NCBI GenBank assembly: GCA_900660155.1
Contig: CABFPE010000692.1
Coordinates: 246,156-310,155 of the forward strand
Direction of reading: 5' to 3'
Source of the DNA: Hofstenia miamia
Lineage: Eukaryota > Xenacoelomorpha > Acoela > Hofsteniidae
DNA: 64,000 nucleotides
Every line of letters begins with the position of its first letter. The first letter of the stretch is position 1. A model generated the notes under the pieces. That model was not told where the DNA came from. It was given only the letters and a program-made list of their open reading frames with translations, and did not search any database. Below are positions 23,301-34,400 of the stretch, one piece after another. The position numbers and the translations under genes are program-made.

Positions 23301-23480
23301 ATTGGGTCAATAAAAAGACATTTGAAGAGGTGTAATTGGAAGATGAGCGCGGACTTGCCAGAGGATTAAGCTTGCCGCAGCATCCTTCCTGAGAGCACCA
23401 ACAACAGAGGAAACACGGGAATCAGAGAGTTCGGAATGTCAGAGGATGACGTTTGCAGCAAGCACCATTATTTTGGCGAC
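20400..23480 (-). mobile_element. CR1/L2-like LINE, minus strand, decayed but nearly full
   Basis: Read on the minus strand, the order is that of a two-ORF LINE. At about 23310-22800, an ORF1-like region contains FANSIFASDVANHFHSS and later SDEWSEGLLIRY, resembling the C-terminal part of ORF1 of CR1/I-type elements. At about 22420-22340, a GDFNLP-like sequence (here CDFNLPNIC) is typical of the apurinic endonuclease domain. At about 21500-21430, FDQVSHSILLDKLRLFGFDA is a classic RT motif. Post-RT sequence continues to about 20410. Frames change repeatedly and stops are frequent, so the copy is dead. The low-complexity minus-strand frames across 19.0-20.4 kb are not part of it. Confidence 0.65.
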
Positions 23481-24365
23481 GTCATCAAACATGAATATTT
23501 CGAGACTTTATTTAAATAAATTTAACATTGTTTTAGCCGTTGGAAATGATAGAATTTATTAGAATCCATTCTTAGCTTATCAAATATAAAGTTCTCGATT
23601 ATTTTACTTACAACTTTTTGAGCAATACCGTATTTTTCGGAAAATAAGCGCCACATAAAATCCGTTTGTTTTCCATCAGCTTTTAACAACTAGGCCCATT
23701 CGGTGACACATTTTCAAATTCTACTTAATAAAAATCGATAAATTCCTCAATGTTGTTCTTAGAAGTGGATGTTACATATTCACTGTCAGCGACAGCTTGA
23801 GAATGACCTTTTTGAAATAAAAATTTTTTATTATTATATGAAATATGTGATCGCATAATTTTCGGAAAATATTTTTAGGCATATAATGTGTTTGTTCATT
23901 CCTTTTCTCCATAATAAGGTTTTTAAAAAATTTAACCATTACAATTCTCAGATAAATTGATTTGGGAAAGTATATCCTTCATCCAATATCGTATTATTAA
24001 GGCTACTTACCATTTTCATGCTATCATATCTTACTACAATTATAAAAGGCCACTATCTCTAAGAAATTATAAAACGCCATATTCTATGAAAACCCAAAAA
24101 AAAATTATCACCTTAGTTTCGAATGTCCATTACAATACGTTTGAACAAAAATCCCAGGAAATAAATGTTTTGGCAATTCATAAATAACATTAGCGTTTAT
24201 AAGACGGAATGTAAATTAGTGTTAAAAAACGCAAGTAGATGGAGAGGGCGAATTTTAGTAAATCAAATACATCAACATTGTAGAAGCATTTTCTTGAGAA
24301 ACTTTAGATCAAGATATTTGAAATAGTGAGGAAAAATCATAGCTGTTGTGAAGTGAAAGGTTTTT
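23481..24365. other. AT-rich spacer, no gene seen
   Basis: No recognisable coding, RNA or repeat features. A 76-residue plus-strand frame at 23957-24187 is of low complexity and lacks gene signals. Confidence 0.45.
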
Positions 24366-24860
24366 AGGTTACATTCAGCGAAGGGCCCGGTGTCGATGAC
24401 ATCATTTTAGTTGAGAAAAAAGAATTCAGATACCAACAGTAATCCATAGCATAAGAGTTAAGATTCTTGACCTTTAAGATTGTTAATTTGAAGAACTGGA
24501 CAAGATTGAAATGAGAAAGTAGATATAATTTTTAAATTTGCAAGAAATACGTATGGACCAAAAAGAGACCTGGAAATCAAAACGGAATAGCAGAAATAAA
24601 TAGACCTTCAAATGTTGAGGTGTTGAAGGGATTGATACTTTCATGGTCGAAAGAAAATATGCGTGCGTCAAAACTATGATTAAGGTTGTAAAATCATTGG
24701 CGAGGATTATGAACAAAACATTGGGATTTGTTATGTAACCGAATATCAGAGGCACAAATAAGGAATCACACTCGAGAACTTCGGAATTAAGAAAGAAAGG
24801 GGAACTTTGTTAGGCTTTTGTGAAAACCGGAATGCCAGAAAAGAAATAGTTCTTTTATTA
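24366..24860 (+). mobile_element. Gypsy-like LTR retrotransposon fossil, RT scrap
   Basis: Faint remains of a reverse transcriptase. A VDDIILVEKKEF stretch resembles the catalytic DD box of gypsy-type elements, and a later NRIAEINRPSN-like stretch resembles the region following it. The scrap is broken in several places and old. No LTRs or other parts were found around it. The assignment is tentative. Confidence 0.3.
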
Positions 24861-25153
24861 AGATGAGAATAAGATTATAGTAAGCTAATAGTAATCAATA
24901 TTTAGTTCATTATATTTAATAATGCTTCAGAAATGTTGGAAGGTTTGCACACTTACATTTGTACCCACTCAAGAGGAATTGTTTAAGATACTTTAATGAC
25001 AGTAAATTTTATTTCAAACAAATTCCTTGGTTTGTAAAAAAATCACTAAAAACCCGGTTGTAACAATATCATGAGATGTTGGACTTACATTTTTAAAACT
25101 AGACTATAGTAATATTTCGATATTTTCCTAAGCAAAACTAGTTTAATACATAC

Positions 25154-25411
25154 CAACATCGAGATTATCTTTTGAAGGCAGCCTATCAACAGGTAGGCTA
25201 TCTCGAGTTAAATCTAAAGCTTCATCATCGGATATTTCTCTTTTTATATCGGACTTCAAATCTTGACCAATAGGGGATATAACGGACGATCTTATTACAG
25301 ATACTTGCTCCCTAAGTTCCGCAGCTTTCAATTTCTCCAAATTCCATTGTTTCGTACGTTCGAGACCATTTTCCATGACTGAAAAATCGTTTGGAATTGC
25401 TGCTATCATAT
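25154..25411 (-). CDS. Internal exon, possibly of the zinc-finger gene
   Basis: A 258-base exon bounded by the acceptor attttatttag (above 25411) and the donor GTATGT (below 25154). The translation is mixed charged and helical: SVMENGLERTKQWNLEKLKA, then ELREQVSVIRSSVISP, then DEALDLTRDSLPVDRLPSK. It starts and ends in phase 1, so it could be skipped without breaking the frame. Its 3' phase fits the exon at 15605-15770. A helical segment followed by an acidic tail fits a regulatory protein, and the shared strand supports linkage to the zinc-finger exon, but introns of about 10 kb separate them. The methionine at 25409 is probably not an initiator. Confidence 0.55.
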
Positions 25412-26035
25412 CTAAATAAAATAGAATTTTTAAGATTCGTATTCAAAACTAAATTATAATGAATCCAGAATCAATGTTTAGGAACCTCGTTAATTTAAAT
25501 TAGCAACTAACAATTATTATGTCACTATTTAGCAAACAAAATATAACAGAGAAACGGACAAAAATTTAAGACATGTAAGGTAAAAACATTTAGGACCATA
25601 CCATTTGTTGATTGATAGTCTTAGAAAAGGTCTTTTGTAAAATAATAAAATTTCTGAATTTATTTTACTATTTTAATATCCGTAGATGAAAATCATGCGA
25701 TTCCCGTTGTATTATAGACTTAATTTGCTAATTAAATGTTGTTTACAAGTTAAATTTTAAATTACTATATGAGATTTGTTGAAAGCCTTTGTAAAGGTGA
25801 TTTTTGCCGCGAACACCGAAAACATTTGCTACTATACATTTTAACAAATTATATACTGTATGTTAAAGTTTCTCGGCTTGCTGCGCACATTTTTGTATAA
25901 AATTTGAATTATTAAACTGCATTTGCAATCTCAATAGGACTCTCATTATAGAGAAATGTCTGAGTAAAAATGACGTCATAATACTTTTGATTAGCCTTAT
26001 GGTTCCGCTGTTTATTTGATGTTATTATGCTTAGA
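25412..26035. other. AT-rich spacer, no gene seen
   Basis: No further exon of the minus-strand gene could be identified here; its 5' end is not located. Confidence 0.4.
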
Positions 26036-28350
26036 AAAGCGTCAGGCCAAGTTTAATCCTTTACCGGCGTTATCTTACTTTAGGGGACACAGTTCAAGTG
26101 GCGTGATATACAACTGAATCTTACGACTGTTTGTTCTGGACTGAAACACAAAAGAATTAGAAAAGTTAATGACAAAGGTTTTCAACTTTTACTTGTTAGC
26201 TGCCATGACATGAATGTCAAATCCCAGTTTCTCAAACACAGCAAGGGCTTGCTGTCGTCTGTGGACTTAAACAATGTCTTCATAAGCCCGGATCTTACGA
26301 AGGAAGAGCGTAAATTACAGTTCCAGCTCCGAAATGAAGCAGAAGCGTGTTTCTGAACCAAATGTTCAATTTCAGATTCGGAATAACAAGGTGGTTCGGC
26401 AATTGACTGAATGCCATGTTTACTGATTTGCTCTCAAGTAATAATCTTCCTACTGTACTTTCTACTAATTCAAGGTCTATTCGAAATAAAATTGATGAAC
26501 TCAAAATTTTAGCTTACCAAAGGAAGCCGGACATCATTTGTGTATCAGAGACATGGCTTAATGCTACTGATTATTCCAAGTACTATTCCGAATTCGCTGT
26601 GTTCGCTCAAATCGTTATGGTGGTGGTGTTATTGTGTGGCCACATATCTCAATGGGCAAAGTTGTGAAACAGACTTTTGCTGACATTCCCGCCACCATTG
26701 AAATAGTTGCTGTTTCCTTCCCTGACAGCCAACTTTTTGTCTGCTGTGTTTACATTCTTTTCTGATTGACACAATTGATAAGAATTTGCTCTTGCATCCT
26801 GATTTCGTTCCCATCATATGTGGTGATCTCAATAAAGCTTATATTACTCATGAACTTGGTGATTTATGCTCTGCTTGTCATTTGTATATCTATGTTCCAG
26901 TATTGATGGTCCTTTGGGGAACTCTGACCATTTCACTTGCCTGTTCAAGCCATTATCTCTTAGGCCTGTCACTCATCCAGTGCAATCTGTCCTTGACCGT
27001 CGCCTTCATTAAGCGGCTAGCTGATAGCAACATTCTCGATCTTATTTCTTACGATGACATTGATGAGAAAGCCAATCACTTCTATTCTTGTTTAAATGAC
27101 GCAATATCAGTTATTCCTCCTCGGCAGGTTCAGCATTCGGGCTCTGATCTGCCATGGTTTACCAGAACTGTGCTTTTGCGGAGGGCAATCGGCAAAAATT
27201 AGCAAATTTCTCTCGCAAGTGTTTAAGTTGAAACGTTTCACCGTTACCTAAAGTCAATCTTCCCTCCATACCTGACCTGAGACCTATTTCACTGTTATCT
27301 ATTCACTCCAAGTGAACTTGCTGCTCTTAAAACGCTCAAACCTTGTGCAGCTCTGATTCTGCTTCTGGATGAAAATACCTCTATTCTTGACGATTGTGAC
27401 GTTTTATTGCAAGCTTTTGATATAAATAAAGCGTTTGATACGGTTTCTCACAGCCGATTGTTTTGCAAACTTCATAATGCTAATATCCCAACGCATATCA
27501 TTAACTGGCTTCGTAGCTATCTTAGCGAACAAATTTCGAGTTGTTTACTGTTAATAGCGCTCTATCTGATGTGTTCAGTGGTGTTCCTCAATGGTCGCTT
27601 TTGGGACCTTTGCTCTATCTTTTTAATGACCAATATGGTGTCAGAACATGGTTTGCTTGTCAAGTTTGCCGATGTCTTTTGTCATACGTATCAAACGTGA
27701 GGTGCCTCTGATTACTGATGCTCAGGTTATTGAATCCTTCTGTTCTGAAACTCTGAATCTTAACAAGAAATCCCAGCAAATGTTTATTTCCCTTAGAAAG
27801 TCCTCGGATTATGCACCAGTTTTTCCAGATACCGATTTTCCCATGTGAGACACTATCAAAATTTTGCGGGTCACGATTGATAGTCGGTTGAATTGGTCAA
27901 ATCACTTCGACGGTGTTTTTAAACGTGCTGCTTCTCGTTTCACTATTTTGAGACACCTGAAACCTTTCTGCAATGAGACGACTCTTAGAGGCATCTTCGG
28001 ATGCTCAATTCAATCGCTATTTGACTATTGCGCACCCTTCCATGTTTTTGTCTAGTGTACTCAACGCCAGAATTCTACGTACCTTTAACAGAGCCGAGAA
28101 GATCATCACTGATTATCGCTCTCGAACATCAAAGATTAACGCCGTCGATAGAAGACAGAAACTCAGTCTAGAGCTTTTCAACAAATGCAGCTTTCAGAAT
28201 CATCCTCTAAATTTTCTTATCACCTGCTTTCCCTCAGGAAGAACCAGTCCTTTCCGTATATGACAATACTATAACGCCATAGGCTAGCATTGTCATTTTG
28301 TTCAATTAACGTTTTTCTTCTACCCAAATTTTGCAAAAAAATCAAAATAA
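26036..28350 (+). mobile_element. CR1/Jockey-like LINE with ORF1 and ORF2 remains
   Basis: The most complete LINE in the window. ORF1 ends at about 26159-26410 with SVDLNNVFISPDLTKEERKL and then VQFQIRNNKVVRQL, a typical ORF1 C-terminus of this group, broken by one frameshift near 26345. ORF2 overlaps its end: the endonuclease start TNSRSIRNKIDELKILAYQR and IICVSETWLNAT lies at 26460-26570, and IICGDLN at about 26815-26835. RT motifs are AFDINKAFDTVSHSRLFCKL at about 27414-27470 and a V(F)SGVPQ-like box near 27570-27610. The tail TFNRAEKIITDYRSRTSKIN (about 28082-28141) is typical. The end FPSGRTSPFRI stops at 28261-28263, followed by a short A-rich stretch. Several frame changes leave ORF2 non-functional. 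Confidence 0.75.
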
Positions 28351-28382
28351 TAAAATGCAATGCAATTTCAATGGTTGGTGTG

Positions 28383-28397
28383 TAGGGTTAGGGTTAG
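28383..28397 (+). repeat. Short TTAGGG-type repeat
   Basis: Two and a half copies of the animal telomere hexamer (TAGGGTTAGGGTTAG) just after the LINE 3' end. It is too short to call an interstitial telomere and may be chance. Confidence 0.3.
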
Positions 28398-29032
28398 AGT
28401 TTAATATCCTTTTTATGACGAACTTAAACTGGGTCCCATAAAGTAAATTAATGCCTTTTCTTAATGGCCATACTGAATATTTGACAAATTTTCTACATAA
28501 TTGGGTGATCTGCTTTTTTGTAAACGCCTTTTTCAATGTTATAGATACTTTGGCAAACCGGGTATTCGCATATCACTAAAACTTTAATAAATCCTCCATT
28601 AATTAGAATATATCTGTGTGGTAGTGCAAATTGTTTTTAAGTTTTGTAGTTCTATAATGACAATGACGAACACTTTTTACAAAACTGAAATTTAAGTATT
28701 TGTGTATTCAAATTAGGCTATTTCAGGTTCTTGCCCTTCTCTAACATCGAACACTGCATTTAAAATTATCTTAACAAAAGCAATTACAAAATCACGTCCA
28801 ATCCCTAATTATCTCAGGTGGTTAGAATTGCGATTCTTGCAAAATGTGGCAGATCACACCTGACTAATTAGTCTAACCGTATCCTAGATCTTAAATTAGA
28901 ATTATCTTATCTCCAATGTGTGACGAGGGTAAGTGGTGTATATTGATTAATCAAATTGGCAAGGCTTCGTATTTTTACTCATCATTGTTGTAATTCATGT
29001 ATACTAGTTTTAAGTTTGTTTTTAGTTCTCTA

Positions 29033-29527
29033 ATGTCTCGACCAAGAGTTTTTTTCGACATTACTGCAGATGGGGCATCTGTTGGGCGCATTGTGATGGA
29101 ATTGCGACCAGATGTTGTTCCAAAAACAGCCGAAAATTTTCGTGTTCTTTGCACTGGTGAAAAGGGTTTTGGGTATAAAGGAAGTTCATTTCATCGAGTT
29201 ATCCCCAACTTTATGTGTCAAGGAGGTGATTTTACTAATCACAATGGGACAGGTGGAAAAAGTATTTATGGGGAGAAATTTGCTGATGAAAATTTCCAAC
29301 TGAAACACACTGGTCCAGGAATCCTGTCAATGGCTAATGCGGGACCAAACACTAATGGTTCCCAATTCTTCTTGTGTACTGTAAAAACACAATGGCTTGA
29401 TGGGAAGCATGTGGTATTCGGATCGGTTGTTGAAGGTATGGATGTCGTTAAAAAAGTTGAATCATTTGGTAGCCAAAGCGGTAAAACTTCGAAAAAAATT
29501 GTTATTGCCAATTGTGGACCTCTCTAA
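29033..29527 (+). CDS. Cyclophilin A (peptidyl-prolyl cis-trans isomerase), copy 1
   Basis: A single-exon 164-residue cyclophilin, the usual length for cytosolic cyclophilin A. It catalyses cis-trans isomerisation of X-Pro bonds in protein folding. The active-site residues are present: [15 protein letters not shown] (Arg, Phe, Met, Gln), then NGSQFF, and [10 protein letters not shown] with the Trp and His of the cyclosporin pocket. There is no signal peptide or extension. I start at the ATG in CTCTAATGTCTCG because the family starts there; the in-frame ATG at 28997 would add 12 residues across a likely acceptor (tttttag) just upstream of the start. That acceptor suggests a 5' UTR intron or trans-splicing. 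AATAAA lies at 29566-29571. A near-identical gene follows at 36025. Confidence 0.93.
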   Translation: MSRPRVFFDITADGASVGRIVMELRPDVVPKTAENFRVLCTGEKGFGYKGSSFHRVIPNFMCQGGDFTNHNGTGGKSIYGEKFADENFQLKHTGPGILSMANAGPNTNGSQFFLCTVKTQWLDGKHVVFGSVVEGMDVVKKVESFGSQSGKTSKKIVIANCGPL

Positions 29528-29574
29528 GCATTTAAAGAAGTCGATGTTGTCTCTGTTGCATTTATAATAAAAGT

Positions 29575-31084
29575 CAGTGTTTTCATTGTAATAGTGAACA
29601 AAATATTTTTAAGTCTTTTTATATTATATAATTGGATGCTTTTTCAGAATCGGGTGTTTGGAGCAGTAGCGATTGTAATTTATGTATTTTTGGCAGTTAT
29701 TGCAAAGTAATTGATATACCTGACACCTCATGAGCGAATTTATTTAATTGGAATGAAAATTTATTTGTTTCAATTGCTTTAATCGTACTCATTATCATAT
29801 TTTTAATTTATTTTTTAATTGCCCGGCGAATAAGCTTTCATTCTAAGGCAGATAAATTTTAATTCTAATTCACCACCATGTAAACATGATCTCAGCGGGT
29901 GAAAAAATTATGGAAGCTTACATCCTGCAATTCAATAATAGTTAATGCTTTATTTTAGATTTTGGCTTAAAGTGAAATTCTAGTATTTGATCAAAAATTC
30001 TGGTTCCACTAAGGAAGTCATTTGCTATCAGTAAGTGTGTGAATCTACACATATAACCTCAAATTAACAACTTTCTTCATAATTTTACATTTCATTTCTA
30101 ATTACTAACTTATTCAAGTCATATGTAAATGTTTGTTTTGTTTTTAGTTAATGCAATAAGTATTACAGTAAGGCTTAATCCTTGAACGACACTGCCGTTC
30201 AGTTAAGTTAGATGCAAACGTTAGGTGCAGCTAATGACGATGTACACTGCTGCTGAGCTATCCTTGACGGCACGAAATTATAGTGCTGTCCTTAGACAAC
30301 GCAAATCTCAGGTTCAGACTGTAGTTGGCAGTTGTTCAGGCTGTAGTTAGCAATTTAGGAAATTGTACACTATTTTACGTTTAAACGAATTTTACTTGTA
30401 AATCTTTTTGAAAATACCAAAAAAATTCGGAAATTGCAATGTTCGTGCTAATTATTTTCAAGACCTATATATATTTGGTTCTATTAATAGAAATAGATCG
30501 TCGGATTTTATTTTAGGTATATATCTTTATTCGTTCCTGCGATATTGCATACCACATGTAGGATTTTGGACTAATTGAAAATACGCATTCCTTATTATTA
30601 ATTGCATAAATAGTTTAAAGCCAAGTTATTTGAAATGTCGCATAATAATAAATGTCGGACGTTTACATATTCAAAATATAAGGGCTCTAGCTCTAAAAGT
30701 TTAAGATATTTTATGTAAAATACGTACCTAATAGCGTCTGCTGAATATTAGGGTATTTGACAATCGTTTGTCTTTAAGCACGCGAAAGCTTTTTATCCGA
30801 TTTAATTGAAATTTAATACGACATTAGTGAGAGTTTCCGTTAATATCCACAAAATTTCAAGGTTCTGGTGTTACCTGTTCTCAAACTGTACGTATAATGC
30901 TTGCTAAATATGTATCCAACGGAGGTACATGAGCATTAAATGTTTGTTCAATTATTTTATGAAAAAAAACGTAATGGTCCAATCAGAACTGCCTAAGGCG
31001 GGTATGTGATTAGATTGGTCAAAACCTTATCCTTGACATACAGAGGTCAAAATTCGCTGAATGCGAACTCCATAGTATCCAGCG
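29575..31084. other. Spacer after cyclophilin copy 1, no gene seen
   Basis: AT-rich, with a GC-richer patch at 30180-30330 that could be an old short interspersed element, but no RNA polymerase III boxes could be confirmed by eye. No supported coding frame. Confidence 0.4.
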
Positions 31085-31865
31085 CGGGTATATATATATA
31101 TATATATATATATTCGTCGTTTGTACCATACTAATGGTGAAACTTCATTACAAACGACGAATACTGAAAAAAATTACTGTTACAAACGACGAATCGCCTT
31201 TTTGGGGTTTAAAATTGAGGAGAATGCAAAATTTTCGAATTTTTTCAGTTAGTGTATCTCAGTACCCTCACAACAATATATCCTACTGGATTAATGGGTC
31301 TAAAAATTTTAAATGAAAAAAAAAATTTTGCTGGTTTTCACAAATATTCGTTTGTAATATCTCAGCAAAAAATGCTTGGATCGACTTCACACTTAGTTCA
31401 TTAGCTTCCAAATTAAAAGTCCTTTAAAGATGAATAGGCTATGGATTACTTCTTTTGTTTTTATTTTGAAATTTGCTTTAACCAACCCACTGTCGTCTTG
31501 ATCCTATATTTTGGGGGAAAATTGTTTAAATCTCAGCGATTAATGCTTCGATCGGCTTCGCACCTAGTTCATTAGCTTCCAAATTAAAAACTACATCTAC
31601 TAAATTTCTATAAAGATTTATAGGATATGGTATAATACCTTTGATTACTATGTACTTAACAATATTATATGGTTATTGAAGTTCAAGACTTTCGAGTTTG
31701 CTGTAGCCAAGAAATTAATCAACAATGGAAGGCATTGGCTCTGGTAAATAGAATAGGCACTAATGTAATGCATATGATTAAGAAACTGTTAAAATTTCAA
31801 CATCATTGATATAATAAAAATTTTGGTTACAATCGACGAATATTGTTACAAACGGCGTATATATA
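31085..31865. mobile_element. Non-autonomous element built on TTCGTCGTTTGTA repeats
   Basis: About 780 bp bounded by TA-rich ends and inverted copies of TATATTCGTCGTTTGTA. The motif occurs at 31113 (forward), 31148, 31180, 31827 and 31846 (reverse), with a partial forward copy at 31347. Inside there is also a direct repeat of about 70-85 bp: 31369-31445 and 31530-31630 share AGTTCATTAGCTTCCAAATT and nearby words. No protein is encoded. The arrangement of terminal inversion plus subterminal repeats fits a MITE inserted into a TA microsatellite. The family is not recognised. Confidence 0.55.
31089..31112. repeat. (TA)n microsatellite
   Basis: Twelve uninterrupted TA units directly abutting the first TTCGTCGTTTGTA motif. 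It is probably the insertion target or a terminal expansion of the element. Confidence 0.9.
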
Positions 31866-32003
31866 AGGGAATGATTATAAACTCATACTTGCGATTTCTA
31901 CTATGCAAATTTAAAACAGTGTTCAAAGCGCAAGCTGAAACGACGATGCCATAGTACAAAGAGCAAGTTAGCAATTCGAATTTAAATATTAACTATTTTT
32001 ATA

Positions 32004-32472
32004 CAGTCGTTCCTCGGTTTAACGTACCCTCCCGGGCCCAAATTCAAAACTACGCTAAACAAGTTTATGTTAAAGGAAAAACTGAGTTTGCGACAATTTT
32101 CAAAAAATCAAAGCATCAAAATGAAACACTTGCTTAATAATCAGTCATAACGGATTTTCGCTGTCTATCCACAAATTTTTGAGAGATTTGAATCACGAGA
32201 TTCTCAAAATCACGGTGGTCCTCCCCCATCTTTTCAGTAATAAAAATGCAGAAAGATCATTATTTTCCGCTACGTTAAACTGAGGCTAATTTACATTACA
32301 TGTGCTACTTTGGGGATTATTTTAAACTCCGTTGTTGTGAAGTTTACGTTAAACTGAGGCTCCGTTAAAGTGCAAGCTTTGTATGTACTAAATGGGCAAG
32401 GGACTTAGCAGTAAACTACGTTGTTGTGGGGTTTACGTTAAAGTGAGAGTACGTTAAACCGAGGCGCGACTG
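32004..32472. mobile_element. Tigger/pogo-like MITE, 469 bp, different family
   Basis: Bounded by TA, with inverted ends CAGTCGTTCCTCGGTTTAAC and the inverse of CAGTCGCGCCTCGGTTTAAC. The CAGTCG..CTCGGTTTAACG form is typical of Tigger-like ends. Variants of CGTTAAACTGAGG recur inside (about 32272, 32345 and 32451). No coding capacity. Its ends differ from the MITE at 5135-5548, so at least two Tigger-type families were active in this genome. Confidence 0.7.
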
Positions 32473-33166
32473 TATTAGCAAAAGTCAACAACTAAAAAAA
32501 CACTTTCTAACGCATTTTCAAATTGCTATGCTTTCCTATTAAAAAATTCTTGAAGTTTCTATATAAAAAGATTACACGCGCACCTAAATGTACAGTTTGG
32601 ACATGATTAGCAACTTCAGAAGCTCCATTTAGAACAAATGTGGCCTTCCGCAATTCACGCGCGTAGTTTAAATCGCAAAATATTCTTATGCGTAACGACT
32701 GTAAATCGCATCGACTAGTTAAGTATTTATATTACATGATGCATATTACATATAAATTGCATTTGATACAGACTGCTCATGTAGAAGACACGGGAAGAAA
32801 CAGTTGTTACTGTACATAAGCAAGTTGGGTTCAATTAATTGCTGAGCTTAAGGTTGGCAAATTGCAGTAACCTTAAAACTGTTTACTGGAAACTTAATAG
32901 GCTAGTAACTTAGTAGTAACCTGTTAAAATGCTCTGAGATCTTGCATTACATATTGGGAAATTTGTCTATCAAGTACATGTCAACTAGTATTTCATTGTT
33001 TGTATGAATGCATGCAAAAGCAAAGACGCAATGTAATGTTATTTATTGGCTGCCACTATGTAGTGACCCTCACCAGTCACTTGAAAAGAGTTGTTTCTAC
33101 TAATTCCGGTAACCTGCCGCGGTAAGCTCAAATTAAGTTACTAACAACGTTACTAGTAACTTACTA
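32473..33166. other. Spacer with GTAACTTAGTAGTAACC-like words
   Basis: No gene. At about 32860-32930 and 33110-33165 there are clusters of AGTAAC/GTTACT words in opposite orientations, which could be the arms of a decayed hAT-type MITE. I could not align convincing termini or an 8-bp duplication. Confidence 0.3.
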
Positions 33167-34400
33167 CCCTCTGTCAAGAAAGTCTGCGTGCATCCAATAA
33201 ATGTAATATATTTGTAAGAAATTACATAGAGATATTTACACAGTGTACATTTCAAACAAATCTGTTACCCCCAAAATGTTCGCCAATCTGCTGACGTACT
33301 CTACCTTGTTCAGTGATATAGTTCAAGACATCACGCCTACCTAAGTTTCCCAAAAAGCCATAACTGCATTATGCAATTCTTCACGATTTGTTGGATTTCG
33401 TTTTTCCACTTGATGAGCAATGACACGAAAAATTCCTTGATCAAGGGGATTAACATCTGGGCTCTGTGGTGGCTGACGTATAAGAGTAATCGTAGGATGT
33501 CTAGCCATTACTGCCGCAATTGAATCATGTTCATTTTCAATAAGATGTGGGGTGGCATTATCCAACTGAATTGCTTCGATGTTCAATTCTTCACACCTTG
33601 GTAGGATGTGATTGTCTAAAAGTTGACAAAAGAAATGGCCATCGCAGGATAAATCAAACCAATAAGGATCTCCACGTCTGTGATATCTGCTGTTTCGTTT
33701 ATATAGTCTCTGCTCCGCAACTGGCCATAGACCAACCTTTCCATCTTCTGCAGCTGAGGAAACAACTGCGACAAACATCAGTTTTGGCGAATGAGCAGGC
33801 GGGTGTTCAATAGTGACCGGAGAATTGCTGCGCCGATAAATATGCTGCTTCCTACGGAAACAAAACCACCACTTTTCATCGAGGAATGCTGTTCTCCGTG
33901 AGGGTCGAGGATGTTCGTTAACAAATTCGATGCGCCTCAGAATATTAGCTGCTGACAATGGGGGTCGTGAAATTTTTTTGGCAAATTTTCATTTTCATCC
34001 TCTTACGCATTCGGATTGGCCACTTCATGAGAAACATTTAAGAGTCGTCCCAATCGCCTGCAGTTTGCATTTTGCTTTCGATTATTTCTGCTCAGTTGTT
34101 CCATTTGGTTTTGAAGTGCTATGTCTTTCTCTTTACTAGGGCGGCCAGATCTGGTTTTGGATTTCCAAGTTCCATCGCGATTAGCCCTTGCATATAGAGA
34201 TGCCGGATAATTTCTCCCCATTCTGAATTCATGACAAAGATCAGTAATACTTTCATCTGCTATACCGTTTTTAATATTGACATAACGTAAAAGAATAGAC
34301 ATCCTTGTTTCTTCGGAAAATTCTCTTGCTCTATTCACGCGCCCCATTTTCCTCTAAACTGATTTTAAGTGACATCTAGCACTGAATTCAACTGCAGGGA
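33167..34400 (-). mobile_element. Plant-type mariner (DD39D) transposon, partly preserved
   Basis: The interval encloses a minus-strand DD39D transposase. The candidate right end in element terms lies at 33167, directly after TA, and reads CCCTCTGTCAAGAAAG. It resembles the CTCCCTCCGTCCC termini known from plant mariner-like elements. I could not find a matching inverted end beyond 34347, so the other terminus is lost or diverged and the upper limit given is only approximate. Confidence 0.5.
33341..34347 (-). pseudogene. DD39D mariner-like transposase
   Basis: The N-terminal part (34347-34003) begins MGRVNRAREFSEETRMSILL and contains the helical DNA-binding region ending RSGRPSKEKDIALQNQMEQL. 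The catalytic part (33958-33341) has FLDEKWW, with the first aspartate at residue 27 of that frame. It then has KLMFVAVVSSAAEDGKVGLW and LYKRNS, which are hallmarks of the plant-type mariner group. QLDNATPH carries the second aspartate (residue 133) and SPDVNPLDQGIF the third (residue 173), giving exactly 39 residues between them. All three acidic residues are intact. The two parts lie in different frames around 33958-34003, so there is at least one break; a small intron there is possible but no clear splice pair was seen. Confidence 0.85.

Noticed and set aside
28383-28397. Interstitial telomere
   Set aside because: Only about two and a half TTAGGG units, short enough to be chance or a LINE tail variation.
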